Of a DNA stretch of 64,000 bases, positions 1 to 12,443 are shown piece by piece. This stretch comes from Mortierella sp. BCC40632 (Eukaryota > Mortierellomycota > Mortierellomycetes > Mortierellales > Mortierellaceae). A program made the position numbers and the translations under genes. The stretch's first letter is position 1. Every line of letters starts with the position of its first letter. A model generated the notes under the pieces. That model did no database searches. It saw only the letters and a list, made by a program, of their open reading frames with translations, and had not been told where the DNA came from. The DNA lies in contig WAEK01000021.1 of the NCBI GenBank assembly GCA_011634665.1, positions 546,501-610,500 of the forward strand, read 5' to 3'.

Positions 1-1
1 C

Positions 2-1196
<1,195 letters not shown>

Positions 1197-1315
1197 AAAC
1201 AACAACAACCATACCCAAAGAAAAACAAAAAACATAAAAATATTCAATAACACTCCCACCTCATGAACGAAATGCTTGCATCGTCAAGAGCCGCACTCTA
1301 GCCTCCATGTCGTGT

Positions 1316-1321
1316 AATAAA
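1316..1321 (+). terminator. polyadenylation signal AATAAA for the oxidoreductase gene
   Basis: A canonical AATAAA lies 120 nt after the oxidoreductase stop codon, in AT-rich sequence free of coding potential. Position and sequence fit a 3'-end signal; use is inferred. Confidence 0.4.
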
Positions 1322-1492
1322 GCTGTATCCTTGACCCTCTAATTCCATACTCGCCAACACCTTGTCATGTCCGTTTATCTGACTATTTTAGCTTCGATCC
1401 AAAGCAATCCAGATCCAGATTGCAATGCTTTATTCCTTTTTGATTTCCCGATACAAAGTCCTGTTGGTGGTGAGGTTATTGAACCAGAGAGA

Positions 1493-1734
1493 TTATGCAT
1501 CTTTTGGTGATTGTTGACTCTGTGAGTTCTCGAGATCCTTCAAGTATTTAGCAAAGTCATCCTCTTCTGGAAGGGGTTGAGGTCTTGGCACGGGCCTTGG
1601 GACTACTTCCTCCAAGACCACTATTTCAAAGGGACAAAAGAGGTAAATGGTTCATTTAGAAAAGGAGCACCACTAGCACCAATTGGAGACATGGAAGGGA
1701 GGCTGAATCCTTGGAAAAATGCATGTGGAGACAT
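1493..1734 (-). CDS. Candidate small coding segment with an apparent one-base frameshift; unknown function
   Basis: On the minus strand two overlapping frames read like one protein. The first runs from an ATG at 1734 (MSPHAFFQGFSLPSMSP..., Pro/Gly/Phe-rich) to a stop near 1625. The second continues with VVLEEVVPRPVPRPQPLP, then EEDDFAKYLKDLENSQSQ, and stops at 1493. Adding one base in the run at 1631-1633 (GGG on +, CCC on -) would join them with ...SFVPF|EIVV.... A possible splice acceptor (GCGCAG) lies just upstream of the ATG, and a short upstream exon near 1907-1945 (MGIFNLNPQGQRQ) is conceivable but does not join in frame. I do not recognise the family. It could be a small gene damaged by a homopolymer sequencing error, a pseudogene, or chance. 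Confidence 0.28.
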
Positions 1735-2611
1735 TACTGCGCTTATAGAGAATATACGATGTAGAAACAAAGATTGGCGCCGAGACGATCACAGTGAGAA
1801 GCCTAGAATTATTATTTTTTTTTTTCCCCCAAGCAGATCAGAATGGAGGGTTTCTTTCATTCATGCAGCACAGCCACTTTTTTAGACCCAATGTCTCCAT
1901 TCACACTTGCCTTTGGCCCTGTGGGTTTAGGTTAAAGATGCCCATGACGACGCAGAGTGGACAAGACACGGACAAGAGATCAAGGAAGGATGCAGACAGA
2001 CAGAGAAGAACCTTCGGGTTCTTCGCGTAGCCTTTTTCAAGTCTCAGGAAGCCGTCACATTGCCGGGAAAAAGTTGAGAAAGAAGTAGGCGTATTATTGA
2101 ATCAACTCTATAGGGATAGAATGCTAAGAAACTATGTGCAAAGGGCGACAAGTAGGGAGGGGGCAGTAGTAAAAAAAAAAAAAATCAAGAAAACAGAACT
2201 AGAAGAAAAAGCAAGAGACAAAAGATATGCCTGGGTGGTATATGAGCTGAGAACAGGCGCAGAAAAAAGACTAGAGATCTAGAAATCAAAAGACTATAAA
2301 CAATGAAGAAGGGGAATATGACACGATAATAGGGATCGTATGGGAGAGAAACAAAAGTTGACAGAGTTGAATCGTTCGAAGATAAAAGGTGCAAGGAAAA
2401 AAAAACAAAAACAAAAAAAAAAAAAAAAAAGAAAAATGGGGGGGGTTGGCGAGAAGCGTTGAGGCTTCGCATTGGCATCATGAATGCCCTATCGGATACT
2501 TTTTTTCTCTTCCCATCGTTCCTGAAGGGCTCCTCCTTCTTCATCATTCACCTGCAAAAACTCACGTCCCACACAGAGACCAACCTATCTCTTCTTTTCC
2601 CTCCTCTTTCA

Positions 2612-2649
<38 letters not shown>

Positions 2650-2733
2650 GACAACATCATTTCCTCGCTTGCCTTTGCTTTGGGGACCAATTGCACAGCC
2701 GCTCTATCACACCCTTTCCCTCATCACTTGTCC

Positions 2734-4874
2734 TTAGTAGAGGACACGGGTGACAATATTGGTAGGCGTCTCCGAGACAAGGCGGTAAATGTCCTGGATC
2801 TGCTCTGGGGTCACGTCCGAGATATCAGCCATCAGATAAGCAATCTTGCCCTTCGAATCAGAGAACTGTTTGTCGACGTTGTGGTCCGCAAGGATGTTGG
2901 TGATTCTCATCAAGACTCCGGGAACGTTCATATGGGTGTAGCACAGACGGATGGAGTTCTCCTCGTCTCTGATCGCTCTCAGGTCAACCTCAGGGAAGTT
3001 GACAGCGCCAATCGAGGTTCCAGAGTTGATAAACTTGATCAGGGCCTGGCTCACTTCAACACCAATCATAGACTGAGCCTCTTCGGTGGATCCACCGATG
3101 TGAGGAGTTAAGAGTGTGTTGGGGCATCCCACAAGTTCAGACTCGAAGAACTTGCCGTTTGCGGCAGGCTCCTTGGGGAAGACATCGACAGCAGCACCGC
3201 CAATGTGGCCCGAGCGGAGTGCCTTAGCCAGTGCTGGGATTTGGACAATAGTGCCTCGCGAAGCGTTGATCAGGAAGGAGCCTTGCTTCATCATGTTCAA
3301 CTCACGCTCACCGATCATGTTCTTTGTCTCCTCAGTTTCGGGAACATGAAGGGTGACAAAATCAGAGACGCTCAAGAGCTCGTCCAAAGAAAAGACCTGC
3401 TTGCTTGTACCCAGAGGCATCAAAGGGACGACATCATAGAAATAGACACGCATTCCCATAGATTCTGCGAGCACAGACAGCTGAGACCCGATATGACCAT
3501 ATCCTACGATGCCTGTAAATCAATTTGTTTGTAGCAAACGGGGGTGGTTAGCTGAAAGCCGCTGTCAACAGGAGCGAGCACGAGGAAAGAAAAGGGGACG
3601 GTCGAGGAGAATAAGGAGACGAGGAGAAAGAGTAGGAAACCGTCTGGGATCTTGTTCGGGATTACCGAAGCAAGCAGACCAAGGAGAACAAGAGACAGGT
3701 AGACAAAGGACCATGACCAGAAATGAAATATGAAAGATAAGCGAGGGATCCGTCCAATAAGGCGCTTCGAAAGAAAAGACGGTCACCAAGCACGATCATC
3801 GATGAAGGCGACTAGTCTGGGACAACAGAAAGAGAGAAAGAGAGAAAGAGAGAGCCCTGCCATCCAGAGAGGATTCTGTTCAGTGCTAGGCGGTCCTGCA
3901 TGGTCCTCCTCTTTTCACTGCAGCGATCTAATCCCCTTTGGGCTGCTGTCTGTCTTATCAGTAAGCTCCTTGTCCAGACCATGCCACAGAGAGGGCCGCT
4001 GGGAGCTGGGTCAAAGGAGATATGGTATTTTCGCATTCCGAACAGGCTGAACAGAAAGCACCTCCATGAACAGGCAAATAGGCATCAAGCCTGAAAGTAT
4101 CAAGGGTACATGAATGGCGACATTTGTAGAAAGAGTCTGAGCAGAGATTGGAAGGATAGGAAGAGGTGTTCCCAGAACTCAAGTCCACTTACCAAGAGTC
4201 TTGCCACGGATCTCGAAACAGTTGGCCGAGACCTTGGACCAGATACCATCATGCATTTCCTTGTTACGATCACCAAGTTGACGCGACAGGAGCACGATCT
4301 CGGCCAGGACCAGTTCGGCGACGGATCGCGAGTTGGAGAAGGGCGAATTGAAGACAGCGATGCCCTTTGAGGAGGCATGCTCGAGATCGACCTGGTTAGT
4401 GCCGATGCAGAAGCATCCGATCACGCCCAACTTTTCGGCAGCATCCAAAACTCTTTTCGTTAACTTGGTCTTGGATCGGATGCCAATGCAGTGAATATCC
4501 CGGATCTTTTCAATCAACTCGTCCTCGGGCAAGGCCTTGGCATAAGTCTCAACCTGGTATCCTTGGCCACGAAGGGCCGAGACCGCGGTCTCGTTAACGT
4601 TTTCGAGAAGGAGGATCTTGATGTTGGCGGTGTTGAAAGGCTTCAGGATCTTAGCCTTATGAGAGCTTCCAAACGAGCCTTGACGCTCGCGTCTGACTTT
4701 GGGAGTGTCTGAGGAGTTGGCGCCATCGGCATTAGCAGAAGCAGCTGCGCTGGGTGTTGCAGGGGTGGAGGTAGGCATGACTCTGGAGCGCAAATGGTTT
4801 GGTGTAGAAGGGGCCGAGGCGAGGACGGCGGTGGTTGTGGTATGGGATCGATAGTGCGAAGAAGGCAGAGTCAT
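2734..4874 (-). CDS. SER3: D-3-phosphoglycerate dehydrogenase (two exons)
   Basis: First committed step of phosphorylated serine synthesis: oxidises 3-phosphoglycerate to 3-phosphohydroxypyruvate with NAD+, in the cytosol. Exons complement(4193..4874) and complement(2734..3512), phase-1 intron of 680 nt (G|GTAAGT ... TTTACAG|GC), giving 486 aa against about 470 for yeast Ser3/Ser33. The first ~70 residues are Ser/Thr/Ala-rich and poorly conserved. Then come the substrate-binding half (KILLLENVNETAV, GIRSKTKLTKRVLDAAEKLG), the Rossmann motif GYGHIG at about 231-236 right after the splice, the catalytic Arg in NASRGTIV, Glu in DVFPKEPA, His in TPHIGGSTEEAQ, and a C-terminal ACT domain (about the last 75 residues) expected to bind serine for feedback control. 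Start chosen at 4874 (MTLPSSHYRS); an in-frame upstream Met at 4973 adds 33 unlikely residues. Confidence 0.95.
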
Positions 4875-5977
4875 GGTGTGTGGGGCGGAGGGGGGGTACT
4901 TATATATTTTTGCAGTCAACGGGATGCCAGGGACACTGAACACAGGTGCGCAGATAGGATACTGTGAGTACAAGGTGATCTGGGTGGTAAGAGAGAGAAA
5001 GAGAGAGAGAGATGCATTCGTCTTTTATCTCAGAGGATGTCCCCATCCGGGATCCGATCCAGATTCAGATTCGATCGATCGATCGACCGGGTGATTGTCA
5101 TTGCCTCTGACCGAATGTCATCGTCTGTTCGAATGCTTCTATGCTTTCTTTGTCTTTCTTTCTCTCTCTCTCTCTCCTGCTCTTGCTCTTGCTCCTGCTC
5201 TTGCTCCTGATCAGAAAGCAGCCTACTAGACGGAAAAAAAAGGCAAAGCAATATCCAGGCTCCTCCTTCACTCTCCCTCTCTTTTACTCTCTCTCCCTCT
5301 CTTCCTTTCACTCTCTCTCTCCCTGTCCTCTCGAGCATTTCTCCCTCTCCATATCAGCCTATCTCTTTCTTTGCGTGTTGGCATGTCCTGAACTGGGCTG
5401 TACCCTTCCCAGTCCTGCCTATCTGAAATCTGTGACCGGACTAATAAGAGAGCGGGAACCAGGACTCGGCCAAGTCAAAGAGCGTCTTGCTTCGACTGAG
5501 TCAGCGCATCGGCCAGGCGTACAGGCGGGGCTGGTCACAGCTCCCCTTCTCTCTCTCTCTTCCTTTTTTCTCAAAGATAAACTAACCCGATATCACAGAT
5601 CCTACTGTTGCAATGCCAATAGGCAGGCAAATCTATGAGCTGCTTCGTCATTACATCTGTCATTGCGTTTCCTCGGCTTCTTTTCCTGCTCCTACTTTGT
5701 TCTTGCGCCTGTTTCCTCCGCTTGGTTTGTATCGATAGAGACTCATCGGGGACACAACAATAGCATGTATTATTATTGTACCCATCTTCTATCGCCTTGC
5801 ACTATCTCTTTTTCTCGCTTCTCCCGCTCCGCCGCAAGGAAGTTGCTCCCCCGTCCTTTTTTTTTCGCTTCTTCCCCACGTCTTTCCTTTTCAGGGCTGT
5901 CTCAAAGTCTCCGATCCGCGCAGTCTGATGTGCTCTCATTCAAGGCGCACCAGGGCCCCTCTCCCTGTCTCTTTTGA

Positions 5978-6010
<33 letters not shown>

Positions 6011-6162
6011 TTTTTTCTCTCGTTTTCTGTCTATCTCTATCTCTCTCTTTTCTTTTTGGACTGGGACTTTTTTTTCCTCTCAAAAGTAGACTAACGCATT
6101 TCTCCCCAAAACCAAGGAGAAGCTCTACTGGATGTGTAGAAAAAAGCACATGTCAATTGAGT

Positions 6163-6200
<38 letters not shown>

Positions 6201-6719
6201 TTGTTGTTGTTGTTGTTATTGTTGTTGTTCATCTCAGGGACCCCAAACAATAGTAACGATTTTGATAATCGTTCTCTCCACAGTCCGGACGGAAAAAGAA
6301 CACACACACACATACACACACACACATAGACTGTGGGCCTTTCCCAGGCAGAACTTCTCTCGCCTTTTCAAAAAAAAAAAAAAAATGAATCAGGAACTTA
6401 AATGTCTGATATCACTCACACTCGCACACGCAACTCCCAACTCTCAACTCCCAGACACCTTCATCTTCAAATAAATAATAATAAAAAGAAGAACCCCCCT
6501 CCAAATCCGGACAAATCTTTTCAGGTATGCATTAGGACTCATTTTGGCTCTCAGCTTCGCTTTTAGGACATAAAAAAAAAATAATACTTTGTTGACTTTT
6601 CTTCTTTTTCTTCTTTCTCTTTTGGGAGACATGCAAAATGCAGAAATCATCGTGACTGAGGTGGGTGTTTGGATGGTAATCCAGGTAGCAATAGTATACA
6701 TAAGGTGTCATAATCAAAA

Positions 6720-6754
<35 letters not shown>

Positions 6755-6764
6755 TCGAGGTGTA
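4875..6764. other. Intergenic region with CT/GA and homopolymer tracts
   Basis: Holds the promoter side of the phosphoglycerate dehydrogenase gene and the 3' side of the phosphodiesterase gene. It contains GA runs (about 4989-5011), CT-rich runs (5150-5180, 5970-6050), a poly-T tract followed by (TTG)n at 6167-6230, a CA-rich patch at 6300-6328 and an A30 tract at 6721-6750. No credible protein-coding gene was seen on either strand. Confidence 0.6.
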
Positions 6765-9700
6765 CTACATCATCGTTTTTCGTCCCAAGTTGTGGTCGTG
6801 TCGGCTCGAGCGAGGTCCTGAAGAAGAATTCTGTTCCACACTAGCTTCAGTCTTGGTCGCCACAGGTCTACCATGATACTGGTCATTTTCCGTGCTACCT
6901 AGTTTCAATGGCGAGAGTGTAGAAACCAACGACTCTTCACTTTCTTTGACTCCATTGATCTTGGGTGAGGACAAGAGCATTTCAGGACCCGTGGCCGATT
7001 CAAGACTCGAAGTTGTCTCCTGTCTTGGAGCCGGTCCTTGACTCTCTTGACTCATATCTAGTGGTCCACAGCCAGACCTGCTTTGACGTGGACCAGTCAT
7101 CGTCACAACGGTGACCACCTTGGTCCTTCCTTCGGTGCTTGATCCAGGAATCTCCTTCTGTGTACTCATGAAAAATATCCCTGAAACAGCATTCGCGGTG
7201 GCAGTGTCCAAGATATGGCGTTCTTCTAGACTCTCAGAAAAGTGTTCGGCCGTGCCTTGGAGGGCTCCTGGTGGGGTAGGCATCGGGGGAGCCACGGGCA
7301 AGTCGGGTGCGGGTATATGAGAGTGATCCGACTGTCCCTGTTGAGGTTTCTCCTTTGATTCTTTTTGCCAGTTGTTACTGGTGTTGCCGTTCGAGGGTAT
7401 ACGACGCGAGGTGTCTCTTGACTCCATGACGTTCTTCTCCTTGGTAGAACAACCCTTCTTTTCTTCAAGCGCCCCGTCTCCATCACAACAGCCTTCAATG
7501 ACATCGCGGATACCATTGCATCGGCCCCAGATCTGGTCGATGCATGGAACCTGTTCGTCCCAAACAATGTAACCGTCCCCATACTCCTCTCGCAGATTTA
7601 TCACTCCATCATCACATCCTACTCGGTCAAGGAACGACGTACAATCCAGCTGCAGACTCCCATGCCGCCGCCGATAAGGGCGTTCGTAGTTTGAGGCGGG
7701 CAATGGCGATGGCAAAGGGAAACGTGGTTGAGGTTGGGGTGGTAGAGGCGATTCCATATTCGTTTCTCGGTCACTTTCTTGTAACTCTTGTCCATCATGA
7801 TCACCATCTCTCCCGTGAACAGTACCTACACCTTCTTGCCGTTGTGGCCCCTTCACCATGGCGGGGATAGTGGCTGCTGTTGAGGCAGGACTGATGGCTC
7901 GGATTTGAGCATCAGTTGAGACGACACCATTCTTATCGACCTCCCACGATACGTCCCTGTTTGATGGCGGTGAATGAGTCGAGATTTTGTCCGCAATACC
8001 CATACCTGGCGCCGCATCTTGGAGCTTCACGGCAGTGTCCCTGCCGGCTATTGCGGCCTCGCGTCTCAACATTGAATAGATTCCATCTTGGTTCATGATA
8101 TTCTTCCCCAACATATGTGCCGACCTTGATCCAATCATATGATGCTCATGTGACATGGGCTGGACAGGAGATGAAAGCTGCCCGTAGTTGAGGTGGTGGT
8201 GGTGGTGGTGATGATGGTGTTGGTGATGGTATTGACTCTGTGGATGTGGGGAATTAGAATGCATCATTGAGAGCGACTTTCCAGAATGGGATCGTTTAAT
8301 CTTGCGCATTAACTGCCTGTGTGGTATCCCTGGCGTTGAGCCGTCTGTATTGGTTGAATGTCGTATTCTCCGATGTCGATGGTGGGGTATCCGCAAAGGC
8401 GGCCTCGAGTCATCTAGTACGACAACACCAGCAGCAACTATTACGAAGAAGAAAGTATGATAAAAGGTCCTTTATGTAAGCAGACTGTGCACCAAGTCAT
8501 CGAGTCGATCATCACTGTGATTTTGCTATAGTAATTTCTTTTACCTGACACACGACGACCTGGGACAAGGTGTTCCGGCAGTGGAGATCCCGCACGGCTT
8601 GGCTCGCTTAAATGGTCAAGACTTGGACTGTGGTAACCAACGGAGCGATTGAGATGCTCTAGGTCACTTTCTAAACGAATTGCTGTGGCAGCGCCTGTAG
8701 TCGTGGTAACAGTCGCACTCTCTTTCTTAGCCTGCTCAAGCTCTTTCTGAAGCACTACCCATTGATTTCGGTTACTAGCCAAGGTCTCAAGCAATGGTGC
8801 TGCATCCGGCAAAAGCTCTGCGAGGCTCGCGAAATAGGGATGTACGACAAAATCACTGAATCCAAGAGAGATTTGTGGTTGATTGTGTTGATCTCGATCC
8901 ATATTGGGCGAAACTGTCAGGTTTTGTGCCTTTTCGATATCGCCCTGCCTGAAGAACTCTTGTACCACCAGATCTGACCACCGTTTGCACAGGGCCCAAG
9001 GCTTGACTGCATTTGAAATGTCAGCAGCGTGGAGGAGGCAATTACAAAGGTTCTGACGGAGTTCCTGTGTAAGGTCTGCAGGGGTTCGGCTACCAGTGGC
9101 TATACTTTGGGCAGTCTCGGTTGATCCTCTCGAGGAAAGTGAAGTGGCTGAAGAGTCAGAGGCAGTCGATGAGGACGAGAGCTGCCTCTGGTGGTGGCGA
9201 GATACAGGACAGGAAAACCGAGAGCAACTCGAGTCAACAGCAGCAGCCATCATCGGCAGTGCCGATGTTGACGTGGCTGCCTCTTTTGACACTTTTGTTT
9301 CTGACGTTGTCACAGGACCGGTGGGTAGCCCAGATTGTATTGGCGAGGGCGTGGGACTGGGGTCAACATCCGAATCGGACTCTTCGGACTCTGTTGCTGT
9401 CTCACTATCATCGGAATGGCTTGGAGTGGAAGTTGGTGTGGCTGTGAATTCAACCAGTGCGTTGAGGTTATTGAGCATGTCATAGTGAAAGGACATGTCC
9501 GTGGCCATGATAGCTTTGATCATCGCATCCCGCATATGCTGTTCGGTTGCCTGGCAGCCTTCTGGCAGCAATGCTTCAGGTGACTTTGCAACGTTGCGGA
9601 AGATTCGGTGCTTTGAGACAAGATCCATAGCAATCGAGCAAGAATACTTTTCGAGTACTGATGCCTCGCCATGGGCATTGACCAACTCTGTCTTTGCATT

Positions 9701-10152
9701 CACCTGGTACAGGTTGTTTAGTCCTGGCTGTTCAATGAAGTCGTGAATGGGTGTTGTTAGAATCAGAGTTATTGAAAAGCAGGGAGCAGAAAATCCTTCA
9801 GATCCCTGACCAAACTTACGTGACCAATATCGTGGCAGAGACCCGCAAGGAGAAGGGCGGCCATATCTGGCTTGGAGAGGTACTGAGATGCATTCATATC
9901 TGTGAGCATGCGATAGAGGACGGCCGTGACATCTGCTGCGTGATAGAACGAGTGATAGTATATCGAAAGATAGCCCTTGTCGACGTCGATGATAAAGTCG
10001 AGTAGCTCGCTCTCAGAGATGTCGAGGCACTCAAGCAGACCAAGCTTGATGAACATGCCGAGAATAATGCCATAGATCTCAGGGATAGTGTGATCCCAGA
10101 CATCGAACTCGGATGACACCGGTACTTGTTTGCCTGCTACAAATCTGAGCAT
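6765..10152 (-). CDS. Class I 3',5'-cyclic nucleotide phosphodiesterase with split catalytic domain and long C-terminal tail
   Basis: Hydrolyses cAMP and/or cGMP, switching off PKA signalling. Exons complement(9820..10152), complement(8545..9727), complement(6765..8437); introns 92 nt (phase 0) and 107 nt (phase 1); 1062 aa. HD-domain metal ligands are visible: HSFYHAADV (His67, His71), CHDIGH spliced to PGLNN (HDxxHPGxxN, 107-116) and LLHAADISN (about 345). FDVWDHTIPEIYG at the N-terminus is the usual entry to the catalytic fold. A Ser/Thr/Asp-rich insertion of about 120 residues (~206-329) separates the ATDMSFHYDMLNNL helix from the AADISN helix. Residues ~450-1062 are low-complexity with a poly-His run. 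The start at 10152 is the first in-frame Met; a TTTTGTAG acceptor-like site just before it means an upstream exon is possible. Family certain, N-terminus uncertain. Confidence 0.9.
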
Positions 10153-10479
10153 GATCTACAAAAGTGGCGGCGAGAACGTTGTCCAAGAGTGCCAAAAGGA
10201 GATAGAGATCAGCAAATGTGGTCAACTGAGGCTGCGACCGTTGGCTGCAGTTGCGAACGTTTAAGAGGTGGAGAAAGGGGAGATAGGAGGAGAGATGTGG
10301 TGAAGAAGGAAGAGGAGTGAGACGGGATGTGATGACCGGCCACGGTGGTTTTATACAATCTGCTTGTGTGGTCCAGCTCTTTTCATTTTACGCCTGTTTG
10401 GCTAGAGCACAACACAGGCAAACGAGCACTCTCTTTCTACCAAATCCCGCCATGCATGAAGGAGCGTGTGAGGGGATGT

Positions 10480-10486
<7 letters not shown>

Positions 10487-10531
<45 letters not shown>

Positions 10532-10562
10532 CTCTCTCTCTCGCTCTCTCGCTCGCTCTCTT
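10487..10562. repeat. (TC)n microsatellite
   Basis: About 76 nt of nearly uninterrupted TC/CT dinucleotides with a few GC interruptions, upstream of the phosphodiesterase gene. Confidence 0.95.
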
Positions 10563-10873
10563 TCTCCTCTTCTTTTCAAGGGTGTGGAAACGAGACAAAG
10601 TGGCTGTTATTCTTTCATAGTGATGTGCCTCGCAAAGAGCACTAGAAACAGCGAAGAGCAACATAGGAGCTCTGCTCGGGTAGTGCTCAGGCCCGCAGAC
10701 GTGGGTCAGGGTGACCAATGTGCACTCTCTCCTGTTCAATCTCCTGTGCCTGAAAGAGGGGTGCAGGAACACAAAGCGCCCTGGACGGTGTCACACACAT
10801 TGACTCGAGAACGGTAATGGACACCAGCTCCACAACGGCCATGGGCATGAGCCACATTCTCGCATATCCACAT

Positions 10874-10874
<1 letters not shown>

Positions 10875-10908
<34 letters not shown>

Positions 10909-10917
10909 AAAAAAAAA
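10875..10917. repeat. (GAAA)n microsatellite
   Basis: About nine copies of the tetranucleotide GAAA followed by a short A run. Confidence 0.95.
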
Positions 10918-12362
10918 GTTGTATAACCTCCTGTCCACTGCACACCTATCGGCAAAGCTCTCACTCTTCCACTACCAGAAGACAGATTTAGGTCCATTGG
11001 CTCTACGCTCCAGCATAGACAGTCAAGAGGAGAAGAGACAGGAGAGCCTTGGTCGGTGTCTGGGTAGCTTGCCCGTGTCGTTACAAGACTACACCTGAAT
11101 GATGACAAGGGGAAGAGGATGAAAAGAGGAGAGAGAGAGATAGAGATAGAGAGAAGGGGTGGAGGGAGGGGGCAGGATAGGGCACTTCATAGAGTGCATG
11201 TATAGGCTAGGGGCTGCAGCCTTGGTGTATGTGTGTTTGTGGGCAGGGCACAGGATGTGGTGCACGCAGGGCGAGCGAGAAAGAGAAGGGGATAGCGAAT
11301 AGCTGTGAGGAGAGGTGGCATAGAACACGGTCTAGACAACCGCCCCGCGTCGTAATGTCGTCGTTGCGGCGTACGGGTGATTTCAATTATTCTCCTTGGC
11401 TGAAAGGACAGCGAACACCAGGACGCAACGCTGCAGCGGAGCGCATGGCGCTACGAGACGAGCAGGAGCAGCGAGAGAGAGAGAGAAAGAGAGAAAGGAG
11501 CGAGCGAATAGCAGAGGAGTGTGAAATGAAGAAAAGCAAGAGACGCGTGCGCTAGCGCCTCCACAACCGGGGGTGACAAGTTGGTCCAGAGAAAAGATGC
11601 TGACACAGCAATACAGCACGGCACAGGGCCCGTCCTATCCCTTTCAAGACGTCCAGGACAGTGGGTCATTGCGGAGACAATTGTGCCGGGGACGGACCAG
11701 CGGAGATGCAGTGTCCCTGTTCAGAGGCACGCATGCTTATTCAACGGCAGGCAACATCCTTTTCTCTTCCATTCCCCGCACAGGCGGGTCAGCGAGCCAG
11801 TGAGCACGGGAGCAAGTCAGCCTGCCAGGCCCCAGTCACTCAGACAGACAGAGGCACGGTGCATGGTTAGCCAGCGGGCGGTGCAGGCACGCTCATTGGT
11901 GAGAGAGTCAAGACAGCAATGACACCTGCCACCCTCGCCCCGAGTTTCTTCAGCTTTTCCTGCATTTTTTTTACAGCCATGTGAGGTGCTGTTGGGCGAA
12001 GGGAAGGACGAGGAGGACACCATCCATCCGCCGTTCTGGGTTTGCTACTCTCGCAACCACCTGTCAATCTTTTCCCTCACTCGCGCACACCCTCTTCTTC
12101 CTCTCCTTGGACAAAAGATGATCTGGAGAGGCGGAGTGGCAGTAAGATGAGCGGAGGCTGTACGGCCAACTGGTCCATCATGTAGACACTCGCTCTGCGA
12201 TGGTGTATATGCCAAGGAAAACAGAGAAAGAGTATATGTGCGGAGAAAAAAAAAAAAAAAAAAAAAAAGGAGAGACGGAAATCTCTTGGAATAGCAACAA
12301 TAGAAAATGAGGCTGAGGAGGCTGGGGCTGATGAATGAGAAGTTAATGCCGATCCCAAGAAG

Positions 12363-12368
<6 letters not shown>

Positions 12369-12441
<73 letters not shown>
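12369..12441. repeat. (GA)n microsatellite
   Basis: About 72 nt of perfect GA dinucleotides inside a longer purine-rich stretch. Confidence 0.95.

Positions 12442-12443
<2 letters not shown>

Larger units (their letters stand above)
1197..2733. other. Convergent intergenic region
   Basis: Space between the ends of the oxidoreductase (+) and phosphoglycerate dehydrogenase (-) genes. Apart from the candidate ORF at 1493-1734 it holds A-rich tracts (2170-2183, 2397-2430), a long poly-T run (about 2620-2647) and no convincing coding sequence. Confidence 0.6.

Noticed and set aside
4875..4973. 33-residue N-terminal extension of phosphoglycerate dehydrogenase
   Set aside because: The added residues resemble nothing in the family and cover G-rich leader; the Met at 4874 is preferred.
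6125..6325. Minus-strand frame with Asn and Lys homopolymers
   Set aside because: Translation of a poly-T/(TTG)n/(CA)n stretch, not a gene.
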